This document shows positions 7,937 to 15,945 of a stretch of DNA of 64,000 nt, one piece after another. The notes beneath the pieces were generated by a model. It did no database searches. It was not told the DNA's origin and saw nothing but the letters and a program-made list of their open reading frames with translations. The number at the start of each line of letters is the position of its first letter. Position 1 is the stretch's first letter. Source of the stretch: Oscillospiraceae bacterium (GTDB lineage Bacteria > Bacillota > Clostridia > Oscillospirales > Acutalibacteraceae); assembly GCA_902769255.1 (NCBI GenBank), contig CACXOM010000002.1, forward strand, positions 62,001-126,000, written 5' to 3'. A program made the translations under genes and the position numbers.

Positions 7937-10143
7937 GTGAGTTTTCAAGAACTCGATATAAAAAAGAATATCGTTCTCTGCTTGACAGTGTCGCAAAGGA
8001 CTTTTATATTCCGTTGCTTAGCTGTGCCGTAAAATATCAAAGAGCAGTTGGCTTTTTCTCCTCTTCTTCTTTGGTAGAGATATCAAAGGGTATCTCTGAA
8101 CTTGCAAAGAATGGCGGTAAAATACAATTGGTTGCATCTCCGTATCTGTCTGATGAAGACATCGAGGCAATTAAAAGCGGATATGCAATGAGAGATCAGG
8201 TTGTTAAGGAAGCAATCCGCAGAGAAATGACAGAAGGTAAGACGCCTTTTGAAAAGGCGCGGCTCAACCTGCTGGCGAATCTTATTTCAGACGGTGTTTT
8301 GGATATTAAGATTGCCTTCACAGAGGACTCTGACCGTATGGGAATGTACCACGAAAAGATGGGCATTATCACCGATGCAGAAGGTAACAGGGTAGCCTTC
8401 GCAGGATCTATGAATGAGTCGGCTACAGCAATGACTCTCAACTATGAAACTATAGATGTTTACTGTTCTTGGAAGGACGAAGAGGATCGTGTAATCGCAA
8501 AGGAAAATGCCTTTGCATCTATTTGGAACGATACCGAGCCGAATATCAAGATAATTGATTTTCCCGAATTGAAGCAAGAAATCATTGAAAAATATAAACG
8601 CTCTGTACCGGACTTTGAGATTGATAAAAAGGAATACGCACCTGACATCGATACAGTTTTACATACAGATTTAGGTGTTTATTCTGAATATGGTCCAAAA
8701 TTTCCTGAGTGGTTTAAGCTTCATGACTATCAGGATGAAGCAATTACTGAATGGCAGAAACGCAATTACAGAGGAATTTTTGATATGGCTACCGGTACCG
8801 GTAAGACATACACGGGACTTGGCGCTCTGACAACCCTGAGCAAGAATATAGGGCATAAGCTGGCAGCAATTATCGTCTGTCCTTATCAGCACCTTGTCGA
8901 GCAATGGGTAGAGGATATTTTAAAGTTCAATATTGACCCGATAATCGGATATAGTGATTCCTCGCAAAAGGATTGGCCAAAGCGTTTGAAGGATGCAATC
9001 CGAGACCAAAAGTTAAAGGTGAGAGGAAAAGAATTCTTCTGCTTTATCTGCACTAATGCAACTTTCAGTTCCGATTATGTTCAAACCCAGTTAGCAAAGA
9101 TAAAATCAGACACACTCTTAATGGTAGACGAAGCTCATAACTTTGGCGCGCCATACTTAAGTTGTTTGCTCTATGATAATTACAAATATCGTTTGGCATT
9201 GTCAGCAACCCTCGACCGGCATAATGACGAGGAAGGTACAGCAAAGCTCTATGATTTCTTTGGCGAGAAATGTATTGAATATACTCTTGACCGAGCAATT
9301 GAAGAGAAGAAACTTACTAAGTATAAATACTATCCCATCGTTGTTACACTTACTGAAGAAGAACTTGAGGCATACGATAATCTCAGTTATGAAATCGGAA
9401 AGTGTATTATGAAGGGTAAGAACGGTAAGATGAAGCTAAGCAGCAGGGGAGAAAAACTTGCTCTTAAGCGTTCTCGAATCGTTGCCGGTGCCAAGAACAA
9501 GCTGACAATGCTTGAAGAGGTTATTCAGCCATATATTCATGATAAACACATTCTTGTTTATTGCGGTGCGACTAAGGGACTTGAGCAAAATCAAGACTGT
9601 ACTGATGTTGACAGTGAGGATATCAGACAGATTGATGCAGTGACCGACCTGCTGGGCAATAAGCTCGGTATGGAAGTGTCACAGTTTACATCAAAGGAAA
9701 GTGTTGAAGAGCGTGAGGTTCTCAAACGGGAATTCTCTGCCGGTGATACATTGAAGGTTCTTATCGCCATTAAATGTCTTGATGAAGGTGTCAACATACC
9801 GAAGATAAAAACGGCGTTCATTTTAGCAAGTACGACCAACCCTAAGGAGTATATCCAAAGACGCGGTCGTGTGCTGAGACTAGCAGAGGGTAAGGAATAT
9901 GCGGAAATTTATGATTTCATCACCTTGCCATACGATACCGAGTCGGTAACCTCGCTGACAGAGGCACAGGTCAAACGGAATTCAACACTTGTAAAAAATG
10001 AATTGAGGAGAGCTGAGGAGTTTTCCCGTATTGCTGTTAATATGGTTGAATCCGCAAGTCTCATTGATGAGATTAAGGATGCATATGGAATACAAGAATT
10101 AAATTGGAATAACGAAGAGGAGGATTATGGCTATGGCTTCTGA
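7937..10143 (+). CDS. PLD-nuclease/SF2-helicase fusion, apparently expressed by -1 frameshift
   Basis: From about residue 20 onward the frame encodes an N-terminal phospholipase-D-type nuclease domain (HEKMG and GSMNES motifs, about residues 135-165) and a C-terminal superfamily 2 helicase: FDMATGTGKTYTG (motif I), VDEAHNFG (motif II), LSATLDR (motif III) and QRRGRVLR (motif VI). The uninterrupted frame runs only from 8014 (TTG) or earlier, and has a stop at 7930. A GTG at 7937 behind AAGGTGGTG opens the neighbouring frame. This gives VSFQELDIKK, and a -1 slip on A AAA AAG (7960-7966) joins it exactly to EYRSLLDSVAKDF. The full product is about 735 residues. It probably unwinds and cuts unmodified DNA. 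The frameshift could be programmed, a mutation or a sequencing error. Confidence 0.8.
7960..7966 (+). promoter_or_regulatory. Slippery heptamer A AAA AAG for -1 frameshift
   Basis: In the frame opened by GTG 7937 the codons read ATA AAA AAG, so A AAA AAG sits in the X XXY YYZ phase used by the dnaX frameshift site. Slipping back one base continues in the long helicase frame. Without the slip the ribosome stops at TAA 8030-8032 after 31 residues. A missing A in the six-A run would look identical. Confidence 0.55.
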
Positions 10144-10309
10144 AAAAATGGAAGTGAACGGTGTTGAAATAGATGTTCAAAAGGCACAGCGTATGCTGCA
10201 ACGCATAATCGTTCGTGAAAAAACGAATATCAAGACAAAGCAGTTCAATGATACTGAGATGGCAAAGAAAATAAAAAAGATGATTGAGGAGGAAGTACAA
10301 TGCTATTAA
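10133..10309 (+). CDS. Small island protein, unknown
   Basis: The 58-residue basic protein, rich in lysine and with a helical C terminus (AKKIKKMIEEEVQCY), overlaps the helicase stop by 11 bases and the DndD-like start by 10 bases. That shows translational coupling. ATG 10133 is preferred over 10127 because the GAGGAGG Shine-Dalgarno then sits at the usual distance. No family is recognised. Its position directly before the DndD-like ATPase suggests a subunit or regulator of that protein. Confidence 0.6.
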   Translation: MASEKMEVNGVEIDVQKAQRMLQRIIVREKTNIKTKQFNDTEMAKKIKKMIEEEVQCY

Positions 10310-12285
10310 AATCGTTAAAGCTGAAGGACTTCCGCCAATTCAAAGGTGAACAGGAGATTACCTTCTCAACCGATCCGGTTCGTAATGTAACCGTAATTAT
10401 GGGTGAAAACGGCTCCGGTAAAACTACTCTTGCTCAAGCATTTACCTGGTGCCTTTATGGGGACACTGACTTCGATGACAAGTCTATGCTATGCAAGGCA
10501 ACTGCACAATCGATGCTACCGGGAAACGAGGAGAAGGTCCGTGTAGAGTTGGCACTTCAACACAATAATATCGAATATCTTTGTATCCGTGAGCAGCTTT
10601 ATTCAAAGGATAATTCCGGTTCTATCAGAAGACATAACCAGACCACCTTCAAGATTGCTTACAAGAACGCTGACGGTCAACGTGAGTATGTTCCCGATGG
10701 GGAAACGGAACTACGTATGAAGGAAATTCTTCCTAAAGAACTTTCAAAGTATTTCTTCTTTGACGGTGAGCGAATAGGCAATATGAGTAAGGAAATCCGT
10801 AAAGGCAAGAGTGCTGAATTTGCCCAAGCAGTTCGCAGTCTTCTCGGTCTTAGTGCGTTTCAATCTGCGCTTGACCATCTTGGTGGCCGTAACTCGGTTA
10901 TCAAGATGTACAACGAGAGTTATGACACTAAGAGTGACAGTAAGATAGCTCAGTATACCAAGGAAATTGAAGAGTACGAAGAAAAACTTCGTGCCATTGA
11001 AGAAAGACTTGCTGCTATTGACGGCGAAGAAGCTATTGCTACAGATAAGAAGGCAGAGCTTGAGGAAGAAATTCGTCTAAACAAGGATAGTGAGATTCTT
11101 GCAAAAGAACGTGACGAGCTTGTTCGAAAGATAAAAGAACTGGTTGCAAAAAAAGCTTCCAGTGAGGATTCACTGCTAAAAGTGTTTAACAATAATGCGC
11201 ATTCTTATTTTGCCAAGAAGATGATGAGCGACGCTCTTTCTCAACTTGCTGCTGCAGATAAGATTGACACAGGTATTCCTTATATCCATGCCAAGACTAT
11301 TGAATTTCTTATTAAGCGTAAAAAGTGCATTTGCGGTGCCGATATTGAATTCGGTAATGAAGCATACAAGGAATTAAATGACCTGCTTGAGTTTATTCCG
11401 CCGCAGTCTATCGGCACATCAATCGGTCAGTTTGTTCGTGAGTGCGAATTAAGGTGCAAGAGTTCTGATACACTCTTTGAGGATATTTCTACTAAGTTTG
11501 GCTTCATCAGAGAGTTTGATAATACATACACCGGATACCAGAATCAAATCAACATTATTCGAGAGAAACTCGAAAAGATGAAAAATGTTGGCGAGTTACA
11601 GGCGCGTTTAAGCACCTATGAAAGAGCACTTCGCAATCTTTCTGTTGAAAGACGAGACCTTGACCGTAATCAGGCTCTGCTTGAAAGAGATAAAGAACGC
11701 AGAGAAACTGAGCGTAAGGAACTCTCATTGAAGGATGAGAACAATCGAAAGATTGAAGTTTATAAGGCATATGCTCAGTATATGTACGCTACGCTGCTTT
11801 CTCTCTATCAGGAAAAGGAAACCGAAACCAGGCAGCAACTTGAGCAAACTGTCAATGAAATCTTCAAGAGCATTTATAACGGTGGTTTTTCTCTCAGTAT
11901 TGATGAGAAGTACAACATTCAGGTTATTGTCAATGAGTTTGAAGGTATTAATGAGGATGTTGAGACCTCTACAGCTCAGAGTATTTCGGTTATCTTTGCA
12001 TTTATTGCCGGTGTTATCAAAATGGCTCGTCAGAGTCAGAATCCCGAAAATGAAATGCTTGTGTCCGAGCCTTATCCACTTGTGATGGATGCTCCGCTTT
12101 CTGCATTCGATAAGACCCGTATCCGTACTGTTTGTGATGCGCTTCCCAAGGTTGCAGAGCAGGTTATCATTTTCATTAAGGATACTGACGGTGAACTAGC
12201 AGAAACCTATATGGGCGATAAGGTTGGTAGCCGTTTTGAATTTGACAAGAAAAACGAATTTGAAACTAATTTGGTTACGAGGTGA
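10300..12285 (+). CDS. DndD-like SMC/Rad50-type ATPase
   Basis: The 661-residue ABC-type ATPase has an N-terminal Walker A (GENGSGKTT, about residues 35-43) and the DndD-typical FFFDGERI segment (about residue 151). A coiled coil from about 205 to 280 leads to a CxC hook (KKCICGAD, about residue 345), followed by a second coil. The C-terminal Walker B is MDAPLSAFD (about residue 595). The family is thought to provide conformational change or DNA nicking activity for sulfur insertion next to DndC. Its start overlaps the preceding small gene and its stop overlaps the next gene. The length is close to that of DndD proteins. I regard the family call as firm. The CxC hook replacing the Rad50 CxxC is worth noting. 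Confidence 0.85.
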   Translation: MLLKSLKLKDFRQFKGEQEITFSTDPVRNVTVIMGENGSGKTTLAQAFTWCLYGDTDFDDKSMLCKATAQSMLPGNEEKVRVELALQHNNIEYLCIREQLYSKDNSGSIRRHNQTTFKIAYKNADGQREYVPDGETELRMKEILPKELSKYFFFDGERIGNMSKEIRKGKSAEFAQAVRSLLGLSAFQSALDHLGGRNSVIKMYNESYDTKSDSKIAQYTKEIEEYEEKLRAIEERLAAIDGEEAIATDKKAELEEEIRLNKDSEILAKERDELVRKIKELVAKKASSEDSLLKVFNNNAHSYFAKKMMSDALSQLAAADKIDTGIPYIHAKTIEFLIKRKKCICGADIEFGNEAYKELNDLLEFIPPQSIGTSIGQFVRECELRCKSSDTLFEDISTKFGFIREFDNTYTGYQNQINIIREKLEKMKNVGELQARLSTYERALRNLSVERRDLDRNQALLERDKERRETERKELSLKDENNRKIEVYKAYAQYMYATLLSLYQEKETETRQQLEQTVNEIFKSIYNGGFSLSIDEKYNIQVIVNEFEGINEDVETSTAQSISVIFAFIAGVIKMARQSQNPENEMLVSEPYPLVMDAPLSAFDKTRIRTVCDALPKVAEQVIIFIKDTDGELAETYMGDKVGSRFEFDKKNEFETNLVTR

Positions 12286-12290
12286 GAATG

Positions 12291-12815
12291 ATGTTTGATA
12301 AAGAATATTCTTTTAGAGGAAAACACGCTGAATATGTTGTGAAACTTACGGCGGAATATGACGATAAGCATCATAAGCTCTTCAATACCAACTATGATGT
12401 TTACGCTATTGCTCCTATTATCGGCTTTTTATATCAGAGAAAAGCAGAGCTTGATAAAACCGGAGATGCAACTAAGATATTCCCGGACAAGCTTATAAAA
12501 GAGCAGCAGAACCTACTTTTTAACTATCGATTGATTATGTTGCTTGATGAAAAGCACGAGGCTGACTTTAACGAGAGAATCAACAAAGCTTTCCGTTATT
12601 ACGGACAAGAAAAGGCAGCACCGGACGAAGAACTCTACGAAAACTATGTTAGAGGCGGTGTTGAGGTGCTTTTTGAAAAATTGATTGAACCTGCAAGAAG
12701 TGCTGAAGATTATTTGACAAATCTCTACGACTTTATGGAAGAGTTTGATGAGAGGTACAACGAGTCGGTTACAACCGAGAGCATTGTTGATCTGTGCCAG
12801 TTAGCAAAGAATTAA
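12291..12815 (+). CDS. Uncharacterised island protein following the DndD-like ATPase
   Basis: The protein is about 174 residues, acidic, with predicted helices and no signal or membrane segment. GTG 12282, ATG 12288 and ATG 12291 are possible starts. GAGGTGA at 12279-12285 favours 12291. The gene overlaps or abuts the DndD-like gene, the position that DndE holds in classical operons, but I do not see the DndE sequence pattern. It may be a functional analogue acting with the ATPase. The function is unknown. Confidence 0.65.
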   Translation: MFDKEYSFRGKHAEYVVKLTAEYDDKHHKLFNTNYDVYAIAPIIGFLYQRKAELDKTGDATKIFPDKLIKEQQNLLFNYRLIMLLDEKHEADFNERINKAFRYYGQEKAAPDEELYENYVRGGVEVLFEKLIEPARSAEDYLTNLYDFMEEFDERYNESVTTESIVDLCQLAKN

Positions 12816-12844
12816 TCACATGAGGTACAAAAGGGGGTGAAACC

Positions 12845-13909
12845 GTGCACGAGGGAATCATTGAAAAATTATATCAGGAATATACCGTGCACGGTTTTAT
12901 CTCCGAAGATCATATCTTTGATGTACTTGAAGAGAATGGAATTTCGTTATTCGATGTAGAGTATATCTGTGATCATCTTTTGTCGAAAGGTGTCATTATT
13001 CGCGATGATGCCTTGACCGATGATGAAGAGGATGAGTACGACAGAAGCAATGTTGATTACGAAGAAGTATTTTCAGAGGTTTTGAAGATAGATGATACCT
13101 TCTCGGACTTCATTGAATACATTCGTGGAATAAAGCCGCCACAGCACAGAGAGTGGATGAATCTGATGCCGCAGGTGAAACTCAAAAATGCATATGCTCG
13201 GAACCGTATTTTTGAGATGTATATGAAGGTGGCTGTGAGAATCGCGTTAGTACACGCAAAAAGATATCATCTTCCCTTGGACGAAACCATTCAGAACGCA
13301 ATGATGGGTCTCCATGTATCAATAGATAAATACGAAACTGCCCGTCAGGAAAACTTCGCATCGTACTTTCCATTATGGGTTAGACAGTTCATAATGAGAG
13401 ATGCTCCAACGCTTAATCCGTCAGTATATTTTCCGTTTCATATCAAAGACAAGCTTTTCGCTATCTATGATAATATGGAGGATTATTTTGGAGATATTGA
13501 AGACAGAACAGAGCCGGGAATTGAACTATTGCAGAGTATTGCAACCGAGCTTGAATGTACTTTAGTTGAGGCGAGGCGGTTGTTTGACTATCTTGCTCCT
13601 TATGAAAGCATTGAAGAATTGTCGGAAAATGAAGAGAATGAGTTGTTGTTCTCAGATGATGGTATCGGGTATGAAAATATGATTTCGTTAGTTGAAAGGA
13701 ATTTTGACACAGATGACCTCCAAATAAAACTATCAAAACTTACATACCGTGAACAAGAGGTGCTTCGTCTTCACTATGGTATTGGTTATGACCATGAATA
13801 TACGCTTGACGAAATCGGTCAAAAATTCTGTGTTACAAGAGAGCGTGTTCGTCAGATTGAAGCTAAGGCACTTCGCAAACTTCGACATAGATATGGTATT
13901 GATGATTGA
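12845..13909 (+). CDS. Sigma-70-family factor inside the defence island
   Basis: The 354-residue protein has an acidic N-terminal region (DDEEDEYDRS). It continues with a region 2-like helical block ending in FASYFPLWVRQFI, and a C-terminal region 4 helix-turn-helix of the form LTYREQEVLRLHYGIGYDHEYTLDEIGQKFCVTRERVRQIEAKALRKLRH. That last pattern is the hallmark of primary-type sigma region 4.2 (the long string here spans residues of one domain near 300-350). GTG 12845 lies behind AAGGGGGTG. It follows the DndD cluster by 29 bases on the same strand. It may direct transcription of the island or of the element when needed. A purely DNA-binding regulator that lost core-polymerase contacts is the alternative. 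Confidence 0.75.
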   Translation: MHEGIIEKLYQEYTVHGFISEDHIFDVLEENGISLFDVEYICDHLLSKGVIIRDDALTDDEEDEYDRSNVDYEEVFSEVLKIDDTFSDFIEYIRGIKPPQHREWMNLMPQVKLKNAYARNRIFEMYMKVAVRIALVHAKRYHLPLDETIQNAMMGLHVSIDKYETARQENFASYFPLWVRQFIMRDAPTLNPSVYFPFHIKDKLFAIYDNMEDYFGDIEDRTEPGIELLQSIATELECTLVEARRLFDYLAPYESIEELSENEENELLFSDDGIGYENMISLVERNFDTDDLQIKLSKLTYREQEVLRLHYGIGYDHEYTLDEIGQKFCVTRERVRQIEAKALRKLRHRYGIDD

Positions 13910-13955
13910 AAAAATGCAGAACGACTGTAATTCTAGCAATATATGAAAAGGTATG

Positions 13956-13961
13956 TATAAT
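13956..13961 (+). promoter_or_regulatory. Candidate -10 element before the GIY-YIG/DGQHR pair
   Basis: TATAAT preceded by TG lies 25 bases before the chosen start. No good -35 box is seen 17 bases upstream, so activator help, an extended -10 or a different sigma factor would be needed. Confidence 0.3.
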
Positions 13962-13986
13962 TATTTAATTTATGGTGGTAATCGCT

Positions 13987-14496
13987 ATGCCTCAAAATGT
14001 AGATATATTTGAAGAGTCGATATTGTTCCAAGTCGACTTTGAATTAAATATTGATAAATGGGATACTATGGATGAAGGAATAAAAGCAGTTGTATCATCT
14101 GGTTGGAAATATATAAAATATTTAAACGAAGATGGAACAGCGGTAAACGATAGTATATGCGAACTTCCCAACGATTGTGGCGGCATATACATATTCATGC
14201 TAAAACCAGATATAATACAGAAAAATCATAGATATATTATGTATATAGGGAGAGCTCACCGTGCAACAAACTATAGCCTTCGTAAGAGATGTGCCACATA
14301 TATAAATGATACACGTCCTAAGGTTGCTCGTATGATAAGTCGTTGGGGTAGAGGCCTATATTTATATTATTTGCCTATCAATGGCACAGATGATTTTATC
14401 GACAAGGTTGAACGGGAATTGCTAAGAGTGATTATACCTCCAATGAATTCACAGATACCAGATCACTATACTTTACCCGAACAAAATCTGTTTTAA
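13987..14496 (+). CDS. GIY-YIG nuclease-domain protein
   Basis: The 169-residue protein contains GGIYIFM and YIMYIGRA (the GIY and YIG strands, about residues 60-85), a downstream arginine-rich helix (SLRKRCATYI) and a glutamate in VERELLRVI, the expected metal ligand. This supports a small GIY-YIG endonuclease. ATG 13987 is chosen over 13972 because GGTGGT then lies 7 bases upstream. It is 11 bases from the DGQHR gene and probably co-transcribed. Both genes are visibly more AT-rich than the preceding island genes, suggesting separate acquisition. It could cut modified or unmodified DNA. The target is unknown. Confidence 0.7.
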   Translation: MPQNVDIFEESILFQVDFELNIDKWDTMDEGIKAVVSSGWKYIKYLNEDGTAVNDSICELPNDCGGIYIFMLKPDIIQKNHRYIMYIGRAHRATNYSLRKRCATYINDTRPKVARMISRWGRGLYLYYLPINGTDDFIDKVERELLRVIIPPMNSQIPDHYTLPEQNLF

Positions 14497-14507
14497 GGAG
14501 AATTATT

Positions 14508-15779
14508 ATGTCACTGAAAATACCAGCAATTCGTTCAAAAATGGGAATATGGTTTTACTATGTAAGTTCCCTTAGTTTTAAAGAAGTATCGCGTTATGTA
14601 CGTCCGATTGATGATGAACTTCATCATTCCGATTTATTAAGCGGGATGATTCAAAGAAGCATTACTTCAAACTATAAAAGTATTGCTAATTATTTAGAAA
14701 CTCAGAGTGAAAGATTTTTCAACTCGTTAATACTCGCAGTATATGACGGGCAGCCTAAATGGAATGAAATCAGGATCGAAGACGAACAAGGAGAAGATAA
14801 CTATAACTTAGGGGTTATCACCTTAACTGATGATGTCAAAATATTTCCTGTAGATGGTCAGCATCGCGTTGCGGGCATTAAAAAAGCAATTGAAGATAAT
14901 CCGACAATGGAAGAAGAACGAGTTCCAGTCATTTTTATTGGCCATTCAAAAGATGAAACGGGTATGCAGAGAACAAGAAGGATGTTTAGCACATTAAATC
15001 GCTACGCAAAGCCTGTTTCATTAAGAGATATTATTGCGTTAGATGAAGACGATGTTGTTGCAATCGCCTCTAGAAATTTGTTAGATAATACAGATTTGTT
15101 CGTTGACGGCAGAATTTTAGATTCAAAAAACAAATCCATACCAGAAACTAACGATATGGCACTTACAACAATTATAACTTATTACGAATGCAACAAAGAA
15201 TTACTATGGTTATATGTTAAGGATATAGATGTTATTGGTCTTGAAGAAAAAATTGTTAGAGGACGAGCGAAAATTAATGAGTATATTAGGCATAGGCCAT
15301 CTAACAATATTATTGCAGCGTTCACCGAAGAATGCAAATGCTTTTGGAAAGCTATATTAGATCATTGTTCTGAGATAAAGAATCCTAATGTAAAAGTGGG
15401 AGAATATAGAAATTCTGACGGAGGTTGCATTTTCTTTAGACCTATTGCATTGTATCCTTTTGCTAGAGCTGCGGTGAGAATAAAAGAAAATTATCAAACA
15501 TCATATTCAGAAATAATACACTCAATTCCAAATGATTTGTTATGGATACAAAATCGTTTATGGAAAAAGATTATTTGGGACGATGTTGCTAAGAAAATGG
15601 TTATGGGCAACGCTACATTAATTGAATTAATATTACTTTACATTGCTGCTCCTGAGCTTTTGTCGGATAAAGAAAATAAAAAGATCATAGACAATCTTAA
15701 AAGCATTTGGGATGAAGCGGATGGCACTATTGTTCAGGAACGATTAGATAGTATTATCCGTGGTGATATGTATATTTGA
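14508..15779 (+). CDS. DGQHR-domain protein, DndB-like
   Basis: The 423-residue protein carries the exact motif VDGQHRVAGI (about residues 123-132), the signature of the DGQHR/DndB family. DndB is a regulator of phosphorothioation operons, and DGQHR proteins recur in such islands. The following block (SKDETGMQRTRRMFSTLNRYAKP) is also typical of the family. AAGGAG lies before ATG 14508. Here it is at the 3' end of the island and paired with a GIY-YIG gene instead of preceding dndC. It may repress the modification genes, or act with the nuclease as a separate DGQHR-plus-nuclease unit. Confidence 0.8.
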   Translation: MSLKIPAIRSKMGIWFYYVSSLSFKEVSRYVRPIDDELHHSDLLSGMIQRSITSNYKSIANYLETQSERFFNSLILAVYDGQPKWNEIRIEDEQGEDNYNLGVITLTDDVKIFPVDGQHRVAGIKKAIEDNPTMEEERVPVIFIGHSKDETGMQRTRRMFSTLNRYAKPVSLRDIIALDEDDVVAIASRNLLDNTDLFVDGRILDSKNKSIPETNDMALTTIITYYECNKELLWLYVKDIDVIGLEEKIVRGRAKINEYIRHRPSNNIIAAFTEECKCFWKAILDHCSEIKNPNVKVGEYRNSDGGCIFFRPIALYPFARAAVRIKENYQTSYSEIIHSIPNDLLWIQNRLWKKIIWDDVAKKMVMGNATLIELILLYIAAPELLSDKENKKIIDNLKSIWDEADGTIVQERLDSIIRGDMYI

Positions 15780-15945
15780 TGAACTTTTGATAAGCTGCAT
15801 TTTCTTATGCATCGCAACAGTTTTATGCTTTTTCCGCCGATGTGTTATGGTTTGTATTGAGTCCGATAAAAATAGTATATGATCTTTTATCAACATAGCG
15901 TGAACGTCATAAAATCCTAGATGATTTCAGCTGAGATTTACAAAT
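15780..15945. other. Junction between defence island and element backbone
   Basis: This 166-base convergent gap lies between the DGQHR gene and the DUF6076 gene. I see no RNA gene, strong terminator or repeat in it. It may be a joint between cargo and element backbone because base composition changes on either side. Confidence 0.4.

Noticed and set aside
8014-8016. Taking TTG 8014 as the helicase start
   Set aside because: No ribosome site lies before it and the reading frame upstream continues sensibly to 7967, joining a GTG start by a -1 shift.
12282-12815. Calling the protein after the DndD-like ATPase DndE
   Set aside because: Position suggests it, but the sequence does not show the DndE pattern and it is longer, so it was left as unknown.
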